A DNA stretch of 64,000 nt from Robinsoniella peoriensis. Its GTDB lineage: Bacteria > Bacillota > Clostridia > Lachnospirales > Lachnospiraceae. How positions within the stretch are numbered: the stretch's first letter is position 1; every line of letters begins with the position of its first letter. Positions 17,834 to 27,287 of this stretch are shown here, in pieces. A program made the position numbers and the translations under genes. The notes under the pieces were generated by a model, which saw only the letters and a list, made by a program, of their open reading frames with translations, ran no database searches and had not been told where the DNA came from. The stretch covers positions 62,001 through 126,000 of the forward strand of contig NZ_JTGN01000007.1 in NCBI RefSeq assembly GCF_000797495.1. Reading direction: 5' to 3'.

Positions 17834-18316
17834 ATGGATCGGGTTAATGAAATATTATTGAACAGAACTTACCGGGAATGTCTGGGGAAAATCCGTGTAT
17901 GTGAAGCAGACCGGATCTTCTGCAAGCACGATATGGCACATTTTATGGATGTGGCAAGGCTTGCATATATTATAAATCTAAGAGAAGGACTGAATATCAA
18001 GGAGGAGCGGATCTATGCGGCCGCTCTTTTACACGATATAGGGAGACATGAACAGTATATAGATGGTACACCGCACCAGGAGGCAAGCGCCAGAATTGCT
18101 CCGGCTATTTTACAGGCGTGTGGCTTTGCAAAGGCAGAGAGTGAAGATATTATAAATGCCATTGCCCAGCATAGAAACAGCGAAATAAAAAATGAAAAGA
18201 GTCTTGCAGGCATTATCTACAGGGCAGATAAGATGTCCAGAAGCTGCTATGGATGTGAAGCTGAAAAACAGTGCAGCTGGAGTGATGAAAAGAAAAATTT
18301 AAAGATTCTTTTATAG
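17834..18316 (+). CDS. HD-domain phosphohydrolase in the folate operon
   Basis: A 160-residue metal-dependent HD phosphohydrolase. H..HD signature: KHDMAHFMDVARLA (about 33-46) and LLHDIGRHEQYIDGTPHQEAS (about 67-87), then AIAQHR and IIYRADKMSR. The tail has a Cys cluster, SCYGCEAEKQC. Start: ATG 17834; a TTG at 17825 would add three residues. It is placed between folE and folP, only 10 bp after the folE stop. The dephosphorylation steps between dihydroneopterin triphosphate and dihydroneopterin have no other candidate here, so a role there is a reasonable inference but is not shown by the sequence. Confidence 0.85.
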   Translation: MDRVNEILLNRTYRECLGKIRVCEADRIFCKHDMAHFMDVARLAYIINLREGLNIKEERIYAAALLHDIGRHEQYIDGTPHQEASARIAPAILQACGFAKAESEDIINAIAQHRNSEIKNEKSLAGIIYRADKMSRSCYGCEAEKQCSWSDEKKNLKILL

Positions 18317-18349
18317 TTATAAAAACAGAATATAAAGGTGGTTAGAGAC

Positions 18350-19162
18350 ATGATGAGAATAGGCAATCGGGATTTTGATGTAGATAAACATACTTATATT
18401 ATGGGCATTTTAAATGTAACGCCGGATTCCTTTTCTGATGGAGGAAAATGGAATAATAAGGATGCTGCCCTTAAGCACGCACAGGATATGATAGAAGAGG
18501 GTGCAGATATCATTGATATCGGAGGCGAGTCCACGAGACCGGGATATACCCTGCTGACTGATGAAGAAGAAATTGCACGTGTTGTTCCGATGATTCAGGC
18601 GATAAAGAGCCGGTTTGACGTTCCGGTATCCATCGATACTTATAAAAGCCGCGTAGCCAGAGCGGCGTTGGAAGCAGGAGCAGATCTGGTAAATGATATC
18701 TGGGGCCTGAAATATGATGATGACCTGGCAGGTGTAATTGCAGAATATCAGGCACCCTGCTGCCTGATGCATAACCGCAGAGAAGCGGATTATCAGGATT
18801 TTATCAACGATATGCTGCAAGACCTGAGAGAAACAATTTCCATCGCGAAAAAAGCCGGAATAGCAGACAACAAAATCATCTTAGATCCCGGAGTTGGATT
18901 TGGAAAGACTTATGAAAATAATCTGGAAGCGATAGACAGGCTGGAGCGCATGCATGAACTTGGCTGCCCGATCCTCCTTGGAACCTCCAGAAAATCAGTG
19001 ATCGGACTTACCCTGGATCTTCCGGCTTCCGAGCGATTAGAGGGGACACTTGCCACAACGGTAATGGGCGTCATGAAAAAAGCTGCTTTTGTGAGAGTTC
19101 ATGATATCCGGGCAAATGCAAGAATTATTAAGATGACTGAGGCGATCATTGGACGTGCTTGA
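18350..19162 (+). CDS. folP: Dihydropteroate synthase
   Basis: Condenses hydroxymethyl-dihydropterin diphosphate with p-aminobenzoate and is the target of sulfonamides. Motifs: MGILNVTPDSFSDGGK (about 18-33), DIIDIGGESTRPG, PVSIDTYKSRVARAAL, LVNDIWGL, ILDPGVGFGKT and GTSRKS. The start at ATG 18350 is preferred because AAAGGTGG lies 8 nt upstream; the GTG at 18338 would overlap that site. It has 270 residues. It is 33 bp after the HD gene in the folate operon. Confidence 0.96.
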   Translation: MMRIGNRDFDVDKHTYIMGILNVTPDSFSDGGKWNNKDAALKHAQDMIEEGADIIDIGGESTRPGYTLLTDEEEIARVVPMIQAIKSRFDVPVSIDTYKSRVARAALEAGADLVNDIWGLKYDDDLAGVIAEYQAPCCLMHNRREADYQDFINDMLQDLRETISIAKKAGIADNKIILDPGVGFGKTYENNLEAIDRLERMHELGCPILLGTSRKSVIGLTLDLPASERLEGTLATTVMGVMKKAAFVRVHDIRANARIIKMTEAIIGRA

Positions 19163-19232
19163 ATATGATAGAAATTTAAAACATATTCCGGAGAGCGGAC
19201 ATATAAAAACATAAGCTGGAGGAACGGAACGC

Positions 19233-20048
19233 ATGGATAAAATAAAGATTAAAGACCTGGAAATATACTGTCACCACGGTGTGTTTCCAGAGGAAAATAC
19301 ATTAGGACAGAAGTTTATTGTATCGGCAACGCTGTATACGGATACCAGAGAAGCGGGAATGAATGATGATTTAACCAAATCCATACATTATGGTGACGTA
19401 AGTCATTTTATTACGGAATTCATGCAGAATCATACATTCAAACTCATTGAAACGGTTGCGGAAAAACTGGCAATGGAATTGTTGATCGAAGTTGCGAATC
19501 TAAAAAAGGTTAAGCTCGAGATCAAGAAACCCTGGGCGCCGGTAGGTCTTCCTTTAGATACCGTAGCAGTGGAAATTAAAAGAAGCTGGCACACGGCTTA
19601 TATTGCCATTGGTTCGAATATGGGAGATAAAAGTTCCTATCTGCAGGGTGCGGTAAAATCCCTGGATGAACTTTATGGCTGCCAGGTAGAAAAGGTATCG
19701 GAACTGATTACCACAGCACCTTACGGCGGGGTAGAACAGGATGAATTTTTAAATGGAGCCCTGAAGCTTAAAACACTGTTTACGCCTCAGGAGCTGTTAG
19801 AAAAACTTCATGAAATAGAGTTGGAAGCCGGCAGGGAGCGGGTAATACGCTGGGGTCCCAGAACGCTGGATCTGGATATACTTTTGTATGATGATATCAT
19901 CTTAGATACGGAAGATCTGCACATTCCTCATATTGAAATGCATTTGAGAGACTTTGTACTGGAACCTATGGTTCAGATTGCACCATATAAGAGACATCCG
20001 CTGCTAAAGAAAACAATGGAACAGTTAAAGGGAGAATTAAATGACTGA
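19233..20048 (+). CDS. folBK: Bifunctional dihydroneopterin aldolase / HPPK
   Basis: A fusion of two consecutive folate enzymes. Residues about 1-115 are FolB (LEIYCHHGVFPEENTLGQKF, LIETVAEKLA), which converts dihydroneopterin to hydroxymethyl-dihydropterin. Residues about 119-271 are FolK (AYIAIGSNMGDK, RWGPRTLDLDILLYDD, IPHIEMHLRDFVLEPM), which pyrophosphorylates that product. The ATG follows GGAGGAACGG. The last 8 bp overlap the pheA start, tying folate and aromatic amino acid genes into one transcript. Confidence 0.95.
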   Translation: MDKIKIKDLEIYCHHGVFPEENTLGQKFIVSATLYTDTREAGMNDDLTKSIHYGDVSHFITEFMQNHTFKLIETVAEKLAMELLIEVANLKKVKLEIKKPWAPVGLPLDTVAVEIKRSWHTAYIAIGSNMGDKSSYLQGAVKSLDELYGCQVEKVSELITTAPYGGVEQDEFLNGALKLKTLFTPQELLEKLHEIELEAGRERVIRWGPRTLDLDILLYDDIILDTEDLHIPHIEMHLRDFVLEPMVQIAPYKRHPLLKKTMEQLKGELND

Positions 20049-21171
20049 TTTAACAGAATTAAGAGATGAGATTGACCGTATTGACAAGGAAATGGTTGCT
20101 TTATTCGAAAAAAGAATGAGCATCAGCGGCCAGGTTGCAGAATATAAAATTGATACCGGAAAGAAAGTATTTGATAAAGCAAGAGAAGCATCCAAAATTG
20201 AAGCAGTTACCAATATGACTCACAATGATTTTAATAAACATGGTGTGGAAGAATTGTTTCAGCAGATTATGGCTATGAGCAGAAAACTGCAGTATCAGCT
20301 GCTGGCACAAAAAGGTGCAGTAGGAAGACTGCCGTTTATTGAAGTGGATGAAATCCAAAAAGAGAATATAAGAGTTGTTTTCCAGGGGGTGGAAGGTGCA
20401 TACAGCCATGCGGCAATGAAAGAGTATTTCGGAGATAAAGTAAATGCTTTCCATGTGGAAACCTGGAAGGATGCCATGGAAGCCATCGCAGAGGGCTCAG
20501 CAGATTATGCGGTGCTTCCCATCGAGAATTCTACAGCCGGAATCGTGAACGATATGTATGATTTATTGGTTGATTTTGAAAATTATATTGTGGCAGAGCA
20601 GGTGATCCGCTGTGAACATAAGCTTCTGGCTGTTCCCGGTACTAATCTGGATGAGGTGAAAACCGTATATTCCCATCCGCAGGGGCTGATGCAGTGCAAG
20701 CAGTTCTTAGACCAGCACAGAGGCTGGAAACAGGTGCCTTTAGATAATACGGCAGTAGCTGCAAAGAAAGTATCAAATGACCGGGATAAAACCCAGGTGG
20801 CCATAGCCAGTGCCTTTGCAGGAGAATTTTTTGACCTTCAGGATATGGGTGTTCAGGTATGTTATAACGAAGTCAATTCCACCAGATTTATTATTGCCAC
20901 TAACCAGAGAATTTTCAGAAAAGATGCAGACAAGGTCAGTATCTGTTTTGAAGTGCCTCATAAGAGCGGTTCGTTATATAACATGCTTTCTCATTTTATA
21001 TACAATAATCTGAACATGAGCAAAATTGAATCAAGACCCATACCGGGCAAAAACTGGGAGTACCGGTTCTTTATCGATTTCGAAGGAAATCTCAGTGACA
21101 GTGCAGTAAAAAATGCACTGCGTGGTATTCGGGAAGAAGCAATCAATATGAAGATATTAGGTAATTATTAG
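20041..21171 (+). CDS. pheA: Chorismate mutase / prephenate dehydratase (P-protein)
   Basis: Bifunctional enzyme converting chorismate to prephenate and then phenylpyruvate for phenylalanine. Chorismate mutase AroQ domain at about 1-88 (LRDEIDRIDKEMVALFEKRM). Prephenate dehydratase at about 110-285, including VVFQGVEGAYSHAAM, ADYAVLPIENSTAGIV and NSTRFIIA. The C-terminal ACT domain (about 297-376) has GSLYNMLSHF and SKIESRPIPGKNWEYRFFIDFEG, the ESRP motif for Phe feedback. It has 376 residues. The 8-bp overlap with folBK implies translational coupling. Confidence 0.96.
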   Translation: MTDLTELRDEIDRIDKEMVALFEKRMSISGQVAEYKIDTGKKVFDKAREASKIEAVTNMTHNDFNKHGVEELFQQIMAMSRKLQYQLLAQKGAVGRLPFIEVDEIQKENIRVVFQGVEGAYSHAAMKEYFGDKVNAFHVETWKDAMEAIAEGSADYAVLPIENSTAGIVNDMYDLLVDFENYIVAEQVIRCEHKLLAVPGTNLDEVKTVYSHPQGLMQCKQFLDQHRGWKQVPLDNTAVAAKKVSNDRDKTQVAIASAFAGEFFDLQDMGVQVCYNEVNSTRFIIATNQRIFRKDADKVSICFEVPHKSGSLYNMLSHFIYNNLNMSKIESRPIPGKNWEYRFFIDFEGNLSDSAVKNALRGIREEAINMKILGNY

Positions 21172-21172
21172 A

Positions 21173-21230
21173 GAACGTTTGAAAATTGCATATATCAGTA
21201 TGTGCGATTCCGTCAGTAAAACGGGGAGTG
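21173..21230 (+). repeat. Remnant of the MITE-like repeat after pheA
   Basis: GAGAACGTTTGAAAATTGCAT directly after the pheA stop matches the left terminus of the repeats at 137 and 11591. No right end is seen, so this is a decayed or partial copy. Confidence 0.35.
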
Positions 21231-21280
21231 TATGCTGAATTAATAGATAGTCGAAAAGGCATCAGAGAAAGGCAGTCAAA

Positions 21281-22579
21281 ATGGCAGGAATAAATGAATT
21301 AATTGTATACAGAAACTTTGAACAGGGACAGGTGCTGGAGGATATGACCTGGATTATGGGACATTTGTATAATGAATATTATAATGTAGAAGATATCCGG
21401 GCTTTATTTTATGACTGCATACACGGTCTGGTAGAGCTGGCGGGCAGCTATGGCTTTTCGAAAAATCTATGGCATAACTACCTTACCTTTCTGCTGGTGA
21501 ATAATGAAAACACCTTTAGCACTGCCTGTGAAATTGTGGGGCCGGTAGATGGCAGCATCAATGCATTAGTGCGTCATGATTTTGAAATCTTAAAAGAACT
21601 ATTTGATTATGATTTCGAACCGGTAGAAAAGTTTCTTCAGGTGAATTGTTTTAGTTTTGTAAGTAATTATCAGAACATTAATGAAAACAGCAAAATGTTT
21701 AACAAGAGAATTCGTGACCGTATCTGCGACCTGAGTGTGAAACTTGGGAACGCCGGAAGCATCGATGAATTTATGGAGGATATGACGACGTTTTACAAAG
21801 ACTTCGGTGTGGGAAAGCTGGGCCTCCACAAAGCATTCCGTGTGGCGCATGAAGAAGACGGTGTACATATTGTACCAATTACAAATATCGCACATGTACA
21901 TCTCGATGACCTGGTGGGATATGAGATAGCCAAAAAGAAACTGATCGATAATACAGAGGCTTTTGTTCAGGGCAGAAAAGCCAATAACTGTCTGCTATTT
22001 GGAGATGCAGGTACCGGTAAATCTTCCAGCATCAAAGGTATTTTAAATCAGTACTATGATCAGGGACTTCGCATTATTGAAATTTATAAGCACCAGTTCC
22101 AGGATTTAAATGAAGTAATTGCTCAAATTAAGAATCGAAATTATAAGTTCATCATATATATGGATGATTTATCTTTTGAAGAATTTGAAATCGAATATAA
22201 ATATCTGAAAGCTGTGATAGAGGGGGGACTTGAGAAAAAGCCGGATAATATACTGATCTATGCTACCTCAAACCGCAGGCATCTGGTTCGTGAACAATTC
22301 AGTGATAAAGAGGGCCGCAGAGATGACCTTCATTCATCTGATACGGTACAGGAGAAGCTGTCCTTAGTATACCGGTTTGGAGTTAAGATTTTCTTCTGTG
22401 CTCCGGATAAAAAAGAATTCCAGAAGATCGTCAGAACTCTGGCAGAACGGTATAACATAAAAATGGAGGAAGAGGAGCTGCTGCTGGAAGCAAATAAATG
22501 GGAACTGCAGCACGGCGGACTGTCAGGCCGTACGGCACAGCAGTTTATCGATTATTTATTAGGTAAAATACAGGAGTAA
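21281..22579 (+). CDS. AAA+ ATPase of the DUF815 family
   Basis: A 432-residue ATP-binding protein. After an alpha-helical N-terminal 200 residues comes Walker A LLFGDAGTGKSSSIKGIL (about 243-260), Walker B KFIIYMDDLSFEEFE (about 287-301), sensor-like LIYATSNRRHLVREQFSD and an arginine-rich segment DKEGRRDDLHSSDTVQEKLSL, all as in DUF815. No transmembrane or nuclease domain is present. It lies 25 bp upstream of the Ppx/GppA gene and so probably belongs to the polyphosphate operon. Its molecular job is unknown. Confidence 0.88.
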   Translation: MAGINELIVYRNFEQGQVLEDMTWIMGHLYNEYYNVEDIRALFYDCIHGLVELAGSYGFSKNLWHNYLTFLLVNNENTFSTACEIVGPVDGSINALVRHDFEILKELFDYDFEPVEKFLQVNCFSFVSNYQNINENSKMFNKRIRDRICDLSVKLGNAGSIDEFMEDMTTFYKDFGVGKLGLHKAFRVAHEEDGVHIVPITNIAHVHLDDLVGYEIAKKKLIDNTEAFVQGRKANNCLLFGDAGTGKSSSIKGILNQYYDQGLRIIEIYKHQFQDLNEVIAQIKNRNYKFIIYMDDLSFEEFEIEYKYLKAVIEGGLEKKPDNILIYATSNRRHLVREQFSDKEGRRDDLHSSDTVQEKLSLVYRFGVKIFFCAPDKKEFQKIVRTLAERYNIKMEEEELLLEANKWELQHGGLSGRTAQQFIDYLLGKIQE

Positions 22580-22604
22580 ACACAAACTATATGGGGGTGA
22601 TAAA

Positions 22605-24128
22605 GTGACAATCGCAACATATGCAGCAATTGATGTGGGATCTTATGAAATAGAAATGAAGATTTTTGAACTTTCCGCCAGACAGGGGATGCGTGAAATT
22701 GACTGCATCCGTCACAGAATGGAACTGGGAAAGGATGCCTACCGGACAGGGAAGATCAGCGTGGACTTAGTGGAAGAGCTTTGCAGTGTACTTCAGGATT
22801 TCCTTTTAATTATGAAAACTTACCGTGTAAATGCTTTTCGTGCCTGTGCAACCAGCGCAGTCAGAGAAACCAAAAATAAATTAATTATGCTTGATTATAT
22901 CGAAAAGCGCACAGGTATTAAAATTGAGGTGCTGGGGAACTCAGAAGAGCGTTTTCTGGATTATAAGTCAATTGCATCCAGAGAAGCGGAATTTGCCAAT
23001 ATCATTCAAAAAGGTACTGCTATTTTGGACGTTGGCGGCGGCAGTATGCAGATTTCACTGTTTGATAAGGACAGTCTGGTAACAACGCAGAATATCCGTC
23101 TTGGCAATATGCGTATCCGTGAACGTCTGTCCGTAATGGAGAATCAGGCGCCCCATATGGAGGTTCTGATCGAAGAACTGATTAACAATGAGGTTTTAGG
23201 ATTTAAAAAGTTATATTTAAAAGAAAGAGAGATTCAGAATGTGATCCTGATCGGAGATTATATCCTGGATCTGACCAAAAAATCCTTTTTGACAAAAGAA
23301 GAATTTCTGAAACTGTATGACACAGTGATCCGTAAATCTCCGGAAGATATAGCTGAGGCATATGAGATTCCTTATGAAAGTGCATCTCTTATCATTCCGT
23401 CGGTTATTATTTATAAGCGTTTATTAGAAGAAATGGAAGCAGAGGCGATCTGGGTGCCCGGTGTTTCCCTGTGTGATGGCATGGCATATGAATACGCTCA
23501 GAAAAATAAAATAATCAAGTCACTTCATAACTTTGATAATGATATCATTGCTGCTGCCAGAAATATTTCCAAGCGGTACCAATGCAATAAAGGTCATATC
23601 AAAGCACTGGAAGACCTGGCAATTCCTATTTTTGACAAGTTGAAAAAAGTGCATGGAATGAATGCCAGAGACCGGCTTCTGCTTCGGATTGCAGTCATAC
23701 TCCATGGGTGTGGTAAATATATCAGCCTCTCTAATGTGGCGGAGTGCTCCTACAGTATTATTATGGCAACAGAGATTATTGGATTGGCCCATGTTGAGCG
23801 GGAAATCATCGCAAATGTGGTAAAATACAATACCATGGATTTCTCTTATTATGACGTGACCGAAGGACGGATTACGGAGATCAGCAAAGATGAGTACTTA
23901 AGAATTGCAAAATTAACAGCGATTTTACGTGTGGCTAATGCTCTTGACCGCAGCCACAAGCAGAAATTCAAAGATGTAAGGCTGGCATTTAGAGAAAATG
24001 AACTGGTGATAACAGCAGAAACCCAGGAAGATATTACATTGGAAAAGGGGCTGTTTAGGGAAAAAGCAGATTTCTTTGAAGAAGTATTCAGCGTCCGGCC
24101 AGTGATTAAACAGAAGAAAATAATGTAA
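22605..24128 (+). CDS. Exopolyphosphatase / pppGpp phosphohydrolase family protein
   Basis: Ppx/GppA phosphatase, 507 residues: N-terminal actin-like domain (YAAIDVGSYEIEMKIFEL; ACATSAVRETKN; ILDVGGGSMQISLFD) and a C-terminal HD-like helical region (ILHGCGKYISLSN, AHVEREIIANVVKY, ANALDRSHKQKFKDVRL). The start is GTG behind GGGGGTGA. In the first motif glycine is followed by SYEIEM where classical Ppx has SNS, so activity may differ. It lies between DUF815 and ppk1, matching a polyphosphate turnover unit. Confidence 0.88.
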   Translation: MTIATYAAIDVGSYEIEMKIFELSARQGMREIDCIRHRMELGKDAYRTGKISVDLVEELCSVLQDFLLIMKTYRVNAFRACATSAVRETKNKLIMLDYIEKRTGIKIEVLGNSEERFLDYKSIASREAEFANIIQKGTAILDVGGGSMQISLFDKDSLVTTQNIRLGNMRIRERLSVMENQAPHMEVLIEELINNEVLGFKKLYLKEREIQNVILIGDYILDLTKKSFLTKEEFLKLYDTVIRKSPEDIAEAYEIPYESASLIIPSVIIYKRLLEEMEAEAIWVPGVSLCDGMAYEYAQKNKIIKSLHNFDNDIIAAARNISKRYQCNKGHIKALEDLAIPIFDKLKKVHGMNARDRLLLRIAVILHGCGKYISLSNVAECSYSIIMATEIIGLAHVEREIIANVVKYNTMDFSYYDVTEGRITEISKDEYLRIAKLTAILRVANALDRSHKQKFKDVRLAFRENELVITAETQEDITLEKGLFREKADFFEEVFSVRPVIKQKKIM

Positions 24129-24143
24129 CAGGGAGGGAGACAG

Positions 24144-26264
24144 ATGGAACAAATTGATTTTACAAAACCTGAATTTTATACCAACCGGGAATCCAGCTGG
24201 GTAGGATTTAATGACAGAGTCCTGAGCGAAGCCAGGGATAAATCCCTTCCGTTATTCGAACGGTTAAAATTTCTGAGTATTACAGCTTCAAATCTGGATG
24301 AATTCTTTATGATCCGTGTGGCATCTTTAAAAGATATGGTACATGCAGGTTATATGAAAAAAGATATAGCAGGTTTAACCGCCACAGAACAGATTGATAT
24401 GATCTTAAAAGAAGTACATGAGCTGGTAAATGTGCAGTACTCCACCTATAACCGTTCTCTCTTGCCGGCTTTAAAGCAGCAGGGACTGGAAGTGGTAGTC
24501 TGCCACGAAGATTTAAACAAAGAACAGGAACTATTTGTTGACCAATATTTTGAAGAAAATGTATATCCGGTACTCACCCCAATGGCAATGGATTCTTCCA
24601 GGCCGTTTCCCCTGATACGCAATAAATCTTTAAATATAGGAGCATTGATTTCCAAAAAGGGTGAAACCGAGTTTGCTACGGTACAGGTCCCCTCAGTACT
24701 GCCCAGAATCATCCGCCTTCCGGAAGGAAAAAAGGGAGAAAAAAGGGTAATACTTTTAGAAGAGGTAATTGAGCGTAATATCCAGAAGCTGTTCTTAAAC
24801 TATAATGTAATCTGTGCCCACCCATATAGAATCATGAGGAATGCAGACTTAACCATTGACGAAGACGAGGCAGCAGATCTTCTAAAAGAAATACAGCGCC
24901 AGCTGAAAAAGCGTCAGTGGGGCGAGGTAATCCGTCTGGAAATCGAAGATAAGATGGATAAACATCTTTTGAAAGTATTAAAGAAAGAATTTAGTATAAA
25001 AGAAGAAGAGATTTTTTCAATCAACGGTCCTCTGGATCTGACATTCCTGATGAAGATGTATGGATTGGACGGTTTTGATCATTTGAAATACGAATCTTAC
25101 CATCCTCAGCCGGTACCGGATATGATGGGAGAAGAGGATATTTTTACCCAGATCCGAAATGGGGATATACTGCTTCATCATCCATTTATGACATTTAATC
25201 CCGTAGTAGACTTTGTAAAACAGGCGGCGAAAGATCCCGACGTTCTGGCGATCAAACAGACACTGTATCGGGTCAGCGGAAATTCACCGATTATTGCCGC
25301 ACTTGCCCAGGCTGCGGAAAACGGCAAGCAAGTTTCCGTATTGGTAGAATTAAAAGCCCGTTTTGATGAAGAGAATAACATTGTATGGGCAAAGATGCTG
25401 GAAAAAGCCGGATGTCATGTTATCTATGGGTTAGTGGGACTTAAGACACACAGTAAAATCACCCTTGTTGTCCGCAGAGAAGAAGACGGAATACGCCGTT
25501 ATGTCCATCTGGGAACAGGGAACTACAATGACGCAACGGCGAAACTTTATACAGACTGCGGCCTTTTGACCTGTTCAGAGCCGATTGGAGAAGATGCTAC
25601 GGCAGTATTCAACATGCTATCCGGTTATTCCGAGCCAAAGAGCTGGAACAAGCTGGCAGTGGCACCGATCTGGCTGAGAAACCGCTTCTTAAAACTGATC
25701 AGGCGTGAGACTAGGAATGCCCTGGAAGGCAAACAGGCTCATATCATAGCCAAGATGAATTCTTTATGCGATAAAGATATCATTGCTGCTCTTTATGAAG
25801 CATCGGCTGCAGGTGTGAAGGTAGATCTGATTATACGTGGTATCTGTTGTCTGAAGGTGGGAATTCCTGGTGTGAGTGAGAATATCACCGTACGTTCTAT
25901 TGTTGGAAACTTTCTGGAACACAGCCGTATTTTCTACTTTTACCACAATGGAAGCGAAGAGGTTTATATGGGAAGCGCAGACTGGATGCCGCGTAACCTG
26001 GATAAACGTGTAGAAATTCTCTTTCCGGTTGAAAGTGAACGCTTGAAGATGGAAGTGATACACATCTTGCAGATTCAGTTGGAAGATAATGTGAAGGCAC
26101 ATATTTTACAGCCGGACGGAAGCTATGAGAAAGTAGACAGAAGAGGTAAAGTGAAAATGAATTCTCAGGAGTATTTCTGTGAAGAAGCAATAGAAAGGGC
26201 TGTAAAACCGGAAGACGTTGTAAAAGACAGGGTATTTATTCCGGCAGAACCGATAGATAATTGA
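24144..26264 (+). CDS. ppk1: Polyphosphate kinase 1
   Basis: Membrane-associated enzyme polymerising phosphate from ATP into polyphosphate, reversibly. All four PPK1 domains are present: N-terminal ESSWVGFNDRVLSEARD and LSITASNLDEFFMIRVAS, then the phospholipase-D-like catalytic domains with KQTLYRVSG, GLKTHSKITLVVRRE (catalytic His), RYVHLGTGNYNDATAKLYTD and SADWMPRNLDKRVEILFPV. It has 706 residues. GGGAGGGAGA precedes the ATG. Last gene of the DUF815-ppx-ppk1 block; a large non-coding inverted-repeat element follows. Confidence 0.97.
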   Translation: MEQIDFTKPEFYTNRESSWVGFNDRVLSEARDKSLPLFERLKFLSITASNLDEFFMIRVASLKDMVHAGYMKKDIAGLTATEQIDMILKEVHELVNVQYSTYNRSLLPALKQQGLEVVVCHEDLNKEQELFVDQYFEENVYPVLTPMAMDSSRPFPLIRNKSLNIGALISKKGETEFATVQVPSVLPRIIRLPEGKKGEKRVILLEEVIERNIQKLFLNYNVICAHPYRIMRNADLTIDEDEAADLLKEIQRQLKKRQWGEVIRLEIEDKMDKHLLKVLKKEFSIKEEEIFSINGPLDLTFLMKMYGLDGFDHLKYESYHPQPVPDMMGEEDIFTQIRNGDILLHHPFMTFNPVVDFVKQAAKDPDVLAIKQTLYRVSGNSPIIAALAQAAENGKQVSVLVELKARFDEENNIVWAKMLEKAGCHVIYGLVGLKTHSKITLVVRREEDGIRRYVHLGTGNYNDATAKLYTDCGLLTCSEPIGEDATAVFNMLSGYSEPKSWNKLAVAPIWLRNRFLKLIRRETRNALEGKQAHIIAKMNSLCDKDIIAALYEASAAGVKVDLIIRGICCLKVGIPGVSENITVRSIVGNFLEHSRIFYFYHNGSEEVYMGSADWMPRNLDKRVEILFPVESERLKMEVIHILQIQLEDNVKAHILQPDGSYEKVDRRGKVKMNSQEYFCEEAIERAVKPEDVVKDRVFIPAEPIDN

Positions 26265-26322
26265 TGAGAAAGCTGTTTTATCATTGAAAATGCCAAAAGG
26301 GCAGGAAAAGGGATGAAAATAT

Positions 26323-27220
26323 TAAATTTGGGTTTAGCTGATTAAGACGCTTTGTAGATGTAGGTAGTGTACGGAAAGAGAAGGGGACGGACCAGGACAT
26401 TGGTTTGGAAGGCTTACCGCAGAACTGGCATTTTCTAACCTTCCCGGAGCACTTTTTGGCGGCACGCGGGCATTCGCTGCGAAATCCTGCTGCATTTCGC
26501 AGCTCACTGCCCGCTTAGTATCCGATGGGAGCCAGTCGAATACTATCCGCCAAAAAGCACACCGGGAAGGTAAGTAAATGCTCAGCTCTGCTATACGCCT
26601 TCCAAACCAATGTCCTGGTCCGCCCCCTTCTCTTTCCGGGATGCAGTTTACTGATACAAAGCTGGTTTTCTCAGCGTGGTGGGACCCCGGGGTTGTGGCA
26701 TGCTGTACGCTATTGGCGTAAAGCAACTGATCTTGAGAACGGAATTTGTTTTTCATTCTGTAACCAGAAAAACGAACAAACTTTCATCTTCTCTTACACA
26801 AACAGCCGAAACATACTGCGCAGCATCCAATAAAGAACAGCCTGTCACAGTCCAAGGGTCTCCACCCTGCTGAGAAAACCAGCTTTGTGGCAGTAAACTG
26901 GATCTCGGAAAGATGGGTGTGGGAAACTGGCATGGGCGGAGGAAGCGTAGAGCAGAGCTGAGTATTTACTTACCTTTCCGGAGTGTTTTTTGGCGGATAG
27001 TATTCGACTGGCTCCCATCGGATACTAAGCGGGTACTGAACCGAGAAATGCATCAGGATTTCTCGGTGAATGCCCGCGTGCCGCCAAAAAGCGCTCCGGA
27101 AAGGTTAGAAAATACCAGTTCTGCGGCCAGCTGACGGAGCCCATGCCAGTTTCCCACACCCATCTTTCCGTACACTACCTCCATCTACAAAGCGTCTTTC
27201 CTTAGCTAAACCCAAATTTA
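26323..27220. repeat. Three-armed nested inverted-repeat element (about 0.9 kb, non-coding)
   Basis: The outer arms (26323-26378 and 27166-27220) are inverted repeats of about 55 bp, beginning TTAAATTTGGGTTTAGCT and ending GTAGTGTACGGAAAG, with few mismatches. Inside, three further inverted repeats close three adjacent arms: 26373-26637, 26637-26908 and 26907-27169. Arms 1 and 3 are homologous in mirror orientation. Their closing stems differ in sequence yet each is self-complementary, and the inner hairpins also differ with compensation: GCTGCGAAAT/ATTTCGCAGC against ACCGAGAAAT/ATTTCTCGGT. Open frames here are mirror translations of the repeat and are not called genes. No transposase is visible. 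Confidence 0.85.
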
Positions 27221-27287
27221 AGCTAATTGTCTATTTCCCACTCTGCTGCATCTTTATTGCTAATTCAAACGTTTTAGACACCGATGG

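Noticed and set aside
26525..26873. Two overlapping plus-strand frames in the centre of the same element
   Set aside because: They cross several inverted-repeat borders and have no protein-like composition.
26334..27134. Mirror-image open frames encoding similar 65-residue stretches (minus strand 26334-26756, plus strand 26913-27134)
   Set aside because: They are the two inverted arms of the cloverleaf element read in opposite directions; no ribosome binding site, and the substitutions follow stem pairing rather than codon positions.
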